Positions 26,857 to 31,311 of a stretch of 31,311 bases of DNA are shown one piece after another. The notes beneath the pieces were generated by a model that did not search any database, was not told the origin of the DNA, and saw nothing but the letters and a program-made list of their open reading frames with translations. The translations under genes and the position numbers were made by a program. The stretch's first letter is position 1; every line of letters begins with the position of its first letter. The DNA is taken from positions 1-31,311 of the forward strand of contig CAZSKQ010000031.1 of NCBI GenBank assembly GCA_964607425.1, written 5' to 3'. Source of the stretch: IDS-8 sp964607425. Lineage in GTDB: Bacteria; Pseudomonadota; Gammaproteobacteria; Steroidobacterales; Woeseiaceae.

Positions 26857-28223
26857 TGGCGCGGCTCGCTGCACACCTGAACGACGCCGGGATCACGCTG
26901 CTCGACGGCGAGCGGATCCTGTACCGCGAGCCCGGTTTCGCCTTCCTCGACGGGGACCGGCTGGCGACCGGCACCGCCGCGCTGGCCAACGCGCGCATCC
27001 ATCCCCGCAGTGTCCAGCACCGGTTCTGGAAGGAACTCAGCGCCGAGCCGCTGGCCGATCGGCGGTTCGGGCACCTCAGCCCGGCCGACCTTGCCAGCCG
27101 CCAGCTCGAGCAGATGTGGAGCGCCGCCGAGGCCGGCTCCGATCTCGTGCTGGCCGTGCCGGCTTATATGCAACCCGGCGAGCTCGGCCTGCTGCTCGGG
27201 ATAGCGGGCGAACTCGAGCTGCCCGTGGTGGCGATGGTGGATGCGGCCGTCGCGGCCACGCGCCGGGAGTACCGCCACGCGGTGCCGGTACATGTCGACC
27301 TGGGCCTGCACGCCGCCATGCTGACGCGCCTGTCGCAGCGCGGGCACGTCCAGGTGGAAAGGGTCGAAGTGATCGAGGACTGTGGCACTTACGCGCTCTA
27401 CGACGCCTGGCTCAATGCCATCGCGGAAGTATTCGTGCAGCAATCCCGGTTCGATCCCCTCTACGACGCGGAAACGGAGCAGCTGCTCCTGGACAAGCTG
27501 CCGGGCTGGCTCGCCGAAGCCGCCGCGCGCGAGACGGTGCCCCTCGAGCTCGAGTACCGGGGCGTCGGGCACCAGGCCGACATCGAGTCGCTTGCCCTGG
27601 TCGGCGCCGCGGCGCCGTTCTACCAGCGGATTGCGAGCAAGCTCCGGGCCTTGTTCCGGGCGGACGAGACCCCGGCCATCCAGGTGAGCGACCGCATCAT
27701 GCGGCTGCCGGGGCTCGCTGACATGCTGAAGGCGCGGGTCGGAGGCGAGGTCTTCGGCCTGGAACCGGGCGCGACGGCACGCGGCGCACTCGCCCGCTGC
27801 CGCGACGCGGCCAGGTCCGGCAGTGCCGTGGGCTTACGGCGGCAGCTCCCCTTTGACCAGGCGGCGGTGGAAGTGGCACGCGACGATGACCCGGTAGGCA
27901 GTGGCGGTGTCCCGACGCACCTGCTGTTCGGCGACATCGCGTGGCGGGTCGACGGCTCCCCGCTTACCATCGGCTCGCAGGCGGCCGAGGATGGACGCAG
28001 CATCGTCGTGGGCAGCGACATGCCGGGCGTGTCGCGCCGGCACTGCTCCGTGATGCGCCAGAACGGCCAGTGCGTGCTCGAGGACTACAGCCGCTACGGT
28101 ACCTTCCTGAACGGCCATCGGATCGAGGGGTCTACAATCCTGAGAATCGGCGATTCCGTGCGCATCGGCTCGCCGGGTTTCGAGTTCCTGATGATCACGA
28201 CCGACGAAACGTATGGCACGTAA
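26856..28223 (+). CDS. Actin/Hsp70-like domain protein with C-terminal FHA domain
   Basis: 455 aa. The GTG start overlaps the preceding TAG by one base (TAGTG). The N-terminal part (1-220) looks like a degenerate actin/Hsp70-type ATPase fold: ITLLDGERILYREPGFAFLDGDRLATGTAALANA, then LVLAVPAYMQPGELGLLLGIAGELELPVVAMVDAAVAAT, where nucleotide-binding relatives have the VPA and D-x-A-V-A-A patterns, and VHVDLGLHAAMLTRL as a possible phosphate-2 strand. I judge this by pattern only. A middle region of unclear fold follows. The FHA domain is at about 368-448, with S393-R-R-H396 and GTFLN419G. The Arg before the SRRH loop is replaced (VVGSDMPG). It is cytoplasmic and could bind a phosphorylated partner made by the cluster kinases. 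Confidence 0.8.
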   Translation: MARLAAHLNDAGITLLDGERILYREPGFAFLDGDRLATGTAALANARIHPRSVQHRFWKELSAEPLADRRFGHLSPADLASRQLEQMWSAAEAGSDLVLAVPAYMQPGELGLLLGIAGELELPVVAMVDAAVAATRREYRHAVPVHVDLGLHAAMLTRLSQRGHVQVERVEVIEDCGTYALYDAWLNAIAEVFVQQSRFDPLYDAETEQLLLDKLPGWLAEAAARETVPLELEYRGVGHQADIESLALVGAAAPFYQRIASKLRALFRADETPAIQVSDRIMRLPGLADMLKARVGGEVFGLEPGATARGALARCRDAARSGSAVGLRRQLPFDQAAVEVARDDDPVGSGGVPTHLLFGDIAWRVDGSPLTIGSQAAEDGRSIVVGSDMPGVSRRHCSVMRQNGQCVLEDYSRYGTFLNGHRIEGSTILRIGDSVRIGSPGFEFLMITTDETYGT

Positions 28224-29307
28224 GCGGCGCACATTCGAAATTTTCAGCCTGTCCTTCCTGGATTGCATCAGCTGCGGTTTCGGCGCCGTGATCCTGCTGT
28301 TCATGATCATCAATGCGCAGGTGACGAGCGACACCGACCAGCCGACGCAGCGGCTGATGGCGGAAGTCACGAAGCTGCAGTACGAGATCCTGGATGAGCG
28401 CAAGAACCTGGTGCTGGCACGCAACACGATGCAAGAGCTGGAGGACGAGCGCGCGCAGGCGACCAACCAGATCGAGCAGGTCACGGCGCTGATCGAGAAG
28501 CTCAAGATCGAACTCGCGGAGCACGACCAGGAAACGCTCGCAAAAGTCGAACACATCGAGGAGCTGCAGTCGGATATCGAGAGGCTCGAGAGGGAGCGGC
28601 AGCGGCTGCTGGCGTTCGAGGAGAGCGTCGGCAGCGGCTCGGAGGTGCGGACGTTCGTCGGCGACGGTGATCGGCAGTACCTGACGGGCCTCAAGGTCGG
28701 CGGTGAGCGCATCCTGGTGCTCGTCGACGCCTCCGCGAGCATGCTCGACCGGCGCATCATCAATATCCTGCGGCGCCGCAACATGCCCCCGGAGGTACAG
28801 CTCAGGTCCCAGAAGTGGCGGCAGGTCGTAAACACGGTCGACTGGCTTTCCGCGAACATGCCGAAGGCAAGCCAGTTCCAGGTCTATGCTTTCAACACCA
28901 CCGCCTGGCCCGTGCTGCAGGGCACCGAAGGCGTCTGGCTCGACGTCGGCGACGGTAAGCAGCTCACGCAGGCGATCAAGCGGCTGCGCCGCACGCTGCC
29001 GCAGGACGGCAGCAACATGCGTGCGGCCTACGAAGTGGTGCGAACGCTGAATCCGCTGCCCGACAACATCATCCTGCTCACGGATGGCCTGCCGACGATG
29101 AATACGCCGGACACCGACCGGGGCATGGTCACCGGGCAGCGGCGCCTCGAGTACCACTATGAGGCGGTGGAGCTGCTGCCGAACGAGATCCCCGTGAACG
29201 TGCTGCTGTACCAGGTCGAAGGCGAGGCGAACGCACCGATTGCGTACTGGATGCTGGCTTACCGCACCAGCGGCTCCTTCATGAGCGTCAGCGAGGACTG
29301 GCCATGA
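28213..29307 (+). CDS. Membrane-anchored coiled-coil von Willebrand factor A protein 1
   Basis: 364 aa; the ATG overlaps the previous gene by 11 bases. A basic tip (MARKRR) precedes the signature FSLSFLDCISCGFGAVILL (11-29), which is the start of the only membrane helix and contains D17. A long coiled coil spans about 45-138 (heptads of Leu/Ile with many Glu/Lys/Arg). A vWA domain follows (165-355) with an intact MIDAS: D172-A-S-A-S176, the Thr/DGS region at 265-267, and D291 in LLTDGLP. Topology suggests the vWA domain is periplasmic. The helix with an Asp at its head resembles ExbD, TolR and MotB, which pair with ExbB-type channels such as the one encoded 1.4 kb upstream. Confidence 0.88.
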   Translation: MARKRRTFEIFSLSFLDCISCGFGAVILLFMIINAQVTSDTDQPTQRLMAEVTKLQYEILDERKNLVLARNTMQELEDERAQATNQIEQVTALIEKLKIELAEHDQETLAKVEHIEELQSDIERLERERQRLLAFEESVGSGSEVRTFVGDGDRQYLTGLKVGGERILVLVDASASMLDRRIINILRRRNMPPEVQLRSQKWRQVVNTVDWLSANMPKASQFQVYAFNTTAWPVLQGTEGVWLDVGDGKQLTQAIKRLRRTLPQDGSNMRAAYEVVRTLNPLPDNIILLTDGLPTMNTPDTDRGMVTGQRRLEYHYEAVELLPNEIPVNVLLYQVEGEANAPIAYWMLAYRTSGSFMSVSEDWP

Positions 29308-30296
29308 GCAGGCGCCGCCGGGACATCGAGACCTTCAGCCTGTCGTTCCTCGACTGCATTTGCTGCGGCTTCGGGGCGGTCATCCTGCTCCTGGTCCTGA
29401 GCAAGATCGCCGAGCCTGTAATCATCGAGCAGACCGAAACGGATCTCACCGAGCTGATCGCGATGCTGCAGGAGGAGCTGTACGAGGTTCGCGGTGACTC
29501 GACCGTGTTGAACCGCGAGCTGGTCTCGGCGCGCCAGCTGACCACCGACACTGAAATGACGCTGAAGGAGCTGCAGCGGGAGCTCGACCGCGTCCAGGGA
29601 CAGTACGAGCTGCTCACCGAGGACGCAGCCACCCTCCTGGCCGACCAGGGCAAGCTGGAATCGGCCCGCCAGCGGCTGACCGAAGAGATGGAGCGGCTGC
29701 TCGCGAATTACCAGCGGACCATCAACGATTCGGTAGGCGGCATCCCGGTCGACAGCGAGTACATCATCTTCGTGATCGACACCTCCGGCAGCATGCAGCA
29801 GAAGTGGGCCTTCCTGGAACAAAAGATCAGGGAAGTCCTGGACGCCTACCCGACCGTGAAGGGACTGCAGATCATGAACGACAACGGCCAGTTCATGTTC
29901 CCGCAGTTCGGGCGTACCTGGCTGGAGGACACGCCGCAGCTGCGCCAATCGATCAAGAACGTCATACCCACCTGGGCCCCCTTCAGCGACAGCAACCCCG
30001 CCGACGGCATCATCTACGCCGTCGAGACGTTCTGGGATCCGGACAAGCAGATCAGCATCTACGTCTTCGGCGACGATTTCACCGGAACTTCCGCGGAGGC
30101 CGTGCTGCGCCAGATCGAGAAAACCAATACCCTGGATGCGAGCGGCAAACTCCGCATGCGCATCCATGCCATCGGCTTCCCGACCGACTTCGGCGGCACG
30201 CCGCGAATGGCGCAGAAATATGCCCTCCTGATGCGCGCCGTCTGCGCGCGCAACGGCGGCACCTTCGTCGGCCTGACGGAAGCCGACCGCCGGTAG
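29304..30296 (+). CDS. Membrane-anchored coiled-coil von Willebrand factor A protein 2
   Basis: 330 aa; ATGA overlap with vWA protein 1, so translation is coupled. Same layout: basic tip (MSRRRR), signature FSLSFLDCICCGFGAVILL (11-29, D17) nearly identical to its neighbour, coiled coil about 45-140, then vWA (152-326) with MIDAS D159-T-S-G-S163 and GDD at 256-258. Outside the helix the two proteins differ strongly, and the vWA parts differ in length and sequence, so they are old paralogues and not a recent duplication. They may form a heterodimer. The TAG stop lies in a REP-like repeat. Confidence 0.88.
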   Translation: MSRRRRDIETFSLSFLDCICCGFGAVILLLVLSKIAEPVIIEQTETDLTELIAMLQEELYEVRGDSTVLNRELVSARQLTTDTEMTLKELQRELDRVQGQYELLTEDAATLLADQGKLESARQRLTEEMERLLANYQRTINDSVGGIPVDSEYIIFVIDTSGSMQQKWAFLEQKIREVLDAYPTVKGLQIMNDNGQFMFPQFGRTWLEDTPQLRQSIKNVIPTWAPFSDSNPADGIIYAVETFWDPDKQISIYVFGDDFTGTSAEAVLRQIEKTNTLDASGKLRMRIHAIGFPTDFGGTPRMAQKYALLMRAVCARNGGTFVGLTEADRR

Positions 30297-30320
30297 GAGC
30301 ACGCATCGCGCGCGATGCCA
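30293..30320 (+). repeat. REP-like palindrome F, overlapping a stop codon
   Basis: Begins GTAGGAGC and continues as the imperfect hairpin GCACGC-ATC-GCGCGC. Its TAG (30294-30296) is the stop of vWA protein 2. Confidence 0.7.
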
Positions 30321-30431
30321 CGGCACCCGCCGCCGCCGCCCGCCGCCAGATTTCGCCAGAATTGATACGCCCCGCGCCACTATTGCGCCCGCGTGCTAGC
30401 GCTTTCCGAACGCTTAATGGACTCCGAAGAC

Positions 30432-30447
30432 GACCACAACCGTGGTC
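30432..30447. promoter_or_regulatory. Inverted repeat upstream of the OmpA-domain gene
   Basis: GACCAC-AACC-GTGGTC is a perfect 6-bp inverted repeat with a 4-base loop, 25 bases before ATG 30472. It could be a leader hairpin or an operator. The preceding stretch (30321-30431) shows no promoter I can support. Confidence 0.4.
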
Positions 30448-30471
30448 ATCCAAAGCTCGGAGGACAGCAGC

Positions 30472-31197
30472 ATGCATACCAGACTGACCGTAATCATCCT
30501 CGCCACCTGCCTGGCGGCGGGCCCGGCCCTTGCCGCCGGCAAGGCGTCGAAGCAGGAAACCATCGGCGTGGGCGTTGGCGCCACGGTGGGTGCGCTCGCC
30601 GGCGGCCCCGTGGGCTTCGTCATCGGCGCGGCCATCGGCGCGAAGCTCGGCGACGAGTTCCACCGGAAGGACGAACAGGTCGCATCCCTGGAGGGCTCGC
30701 TGCAGGCATCGGCCACGCAGGTCAAAAAGCTTGAAACAGAAGTGCGGGCGCTCAATGCCGATATCGACGACCTGGGCAGCGACCTGCAGCGGATGCGCGC
30801 GACGGCGCGCCCCGAGCTCGTGAGGCTGCTCGAAAGCGGCATCAAAATGGACCTGCTGTTCCGGACGGAAGAGCACGAACTGGCGGACTCGACCCGCGAG
30901 CGCCTCGCAGGCCTGGCCGCGAGCCTTGCCGCGATGCCGGACATCGGTATCGCCGTCGACGGCTATGCGGACGAGCGCGGTATCGAATCCTACAACCACG
31001 ACCTGTCGGTGCGGCGCGCCGAGCACGTGCGTGACCTCCTGACGGCGAACGGCGTGCCGGCCAAGCGCATCCGGGTGTCGGCGCACGGCGAATTGCCCGC
31101 GACGGGAGGCACCGCGGACGACTATGCGCTGCAGCGCAAGGTCAGTCTCACCTTGTACGTGGACGGCAATCCCTCGCTGGCGGCCAACCCGGACTGA
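30472..31197 (+). CDS. OmpA-family outer-membrane/peptidoglycan-associated protein
   Basis: 241 aa from ATG 30472 with GGAGGA at 30459-30464; the frame extends to 30442 without support. A Sec signal (RLTVIILATCLAAGPALAAG) is followed by a Gly-rich membrane-like stretch (IGVGVGATVGALAGGPVGFVIGAAIGAKLGDEF), a short coiled coil, and a C-terminal OmpA/MotB peptidoglycan-binding domain: DLLFRTEEHEL, IAVDGYADERGIESYNHDLSVRRAEHVRDLL, GVPAKRIRVSAHGE. The Gly-rich N-terminus recalls the sortase-associated OmpA-like protein PdsO, but no sortase genes are seen. It could anchor the upstream envelope complex to peptidoglycan, or be an unrelated neighbour, since a 175-base gap with a REP separates it. An intrinsic terminator follows. 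Confidence 0.88.
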   Translation: MHTRLTVIILATCLAAGPALAAGKASKQETIGVGVGATVGALAGGPVGFVIGAAIGAKLGDEFHRKDEQVASLEGSLQASATQVKKLETEVRALNADIDDLGSDLQRMRATARPELVRLLESGIKMDLLFRTEEHELADSTRERLAGLAASLAAMPDIGIAVDGYADERGIESYNHDLSVRRAEHVRDLLTANGVPAKRIRVSAHGELPATGGTADDYALQRKVSLTLYVDGNPSLAANPD

Positions 31198-31237
31198 TAC
31201 TCGCGGATCCCTGCGGCCCCTCGGTGGGCCACTGCCT

Positions 31238-31264
31238 GCCGGCCCCCCGGGGCCGGCTTTTTTT
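31238..31264 (+). terminator. Intrinsic terminator after the OmpA-domain gene
   Basis: GCCGGCCC (31238-31245) pairs perfectly with GGGCCGGC (31250-31257) around a 4-base loop, followed by seven T residues (31258-31264). It lies 40 bases after the stop codon. Confidence 0.9.
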
Positions 31265-31311
31265 GTGCGCCCGGCAGGGCGCACCGACTTGGAGGTGAAA
31301 GTCCTCTACAC
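31265..31311 (+). mobile_element. 5' end of a group II intron (class C type), truncated by the window edge
   Basis: Starts exactly at the end of the terminator T-run with GTGCG, the group II 5' consensus. GTGCGCCC (31265-31272) and GGGCGCAC (31277-31284) form a perfect 8-bp stem with a GGCA loop. Then comes GGAGGTGAAAGTCCTC, a GAGG/CCTC stem around a GTGAAAGT core. This order closely matches domain I of class C introns such as the Oceanobacillus iheyensis intron (GUGUGCCCGGCAUGGG... GGGUGAGAGUCCC, from memory). Class C introns characteristically insert right behind intrinsic terminators, as here. The reverse transcriptase and 3' end would lie beyond the window. Confidence 0.82.

Noticed and set aside
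15734..30296. Type VI secretion regulatory cluster (kinase, PP2C, FHA, FGE-fold protein)
   Set aside because: No Tss/Hcp/VgrG/ClpV gene occurs anywhere in the window, and the ExbB-like and vWA genes do not belong to that system.
26056..31197. Zorya-type anti-phage system (MotA-like plus OmpA/MotB-like proteins)
   Set aside because: The vWA proteins lack the OmpA domain of ZorB, the OmpA protein has a cleavable signal and no MotB-type anchor, and no ZorC/ZorD helicase or ZorE nuclease is present.
30472..31197. Sortase-associated PdsO assignment for the OmpA protein
   Set aside because: The Gly-rich N-terminus is suggestive, but no sortase, LPXTG-type target or dedicated two-component genes are nearby.

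Overview
The window looks like a high-GC chromosomal segment of an aerobic gammaproteobacterium, probably a draft or metagenome contig. It contains a 100-base N run. The grounds for the assignment are a COX15-type heme A synthase, 4-hydroxyphenylpyruvate dioxygenase, a CspA-type cold shock protein, acyl-CoA genes, and GTAG-headed palindromic repeats like the REP sequences of Pseudomonas and xanthomonads. The taxon is inferred from gene content only.

Left part (1-15600), metabolism. ctaA is on the minus strand, followed on the plus strand by an FMN alpha-hydroxy-acid dehydrogenase, hppD, a cold shock gene, a small DUF7009-like protein and leucine dehydrogenase. A PIG3-type quinone oxidoreductase converges on the leucine dehydrogenase gene. 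A divergent promoter region then leads into acetoacetyl-CoA synthetase, a hotdog thioesterase, glycerol kinase, a periplasmic M16 peptidase, an SDR dehydrogenase and a thiolase. The theme is amino-acid, ketone-body and acyl-CoA catabolism.

Right part (15734-31197), an envelope and signalling cluster entirely on the plus strand. In order: a Ser/Thr kinase with four zinc-knuckle pairs; a PP2C phosphatase; a Gly-rich repeat lipoprotein broken by the assembly gap; a second lipoprotein; a transmembrane Ser/Thr kinase; an FHA/PEGA/FGE-sulfatase-fold membrane protein; a small acidic repeat protein; an ExbB/TolQ/MotA-type channel protein; an actin-like/FHA protein; two tandem membrane-anchored coiled-coil von Willebrand A proteins; and an OmpA-domain protein. 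Most neighbours overlap or lie very close. The two vWA proteins share an N-terminal segment with one Asp at the head of the membrane helix, like ExbD/TolR/MotB. I propose an ion-driven stator-like complex with vWA output domains, controlled by phosphorylation. I do not recognise this set as a described system; it is the most interesting content here.

Mobile and repeat content. Six REP-like palindromes occur. In four of them the GTAG head supplies the TAG stop codon of the upstream gene. At the right edge, directly behind the intrinsic terminator of the OmpA gene, lie the first 47 bases of a probable class C group II intron, cut off by the window end. I saw no tRNA, rRNA or CRISPR array.
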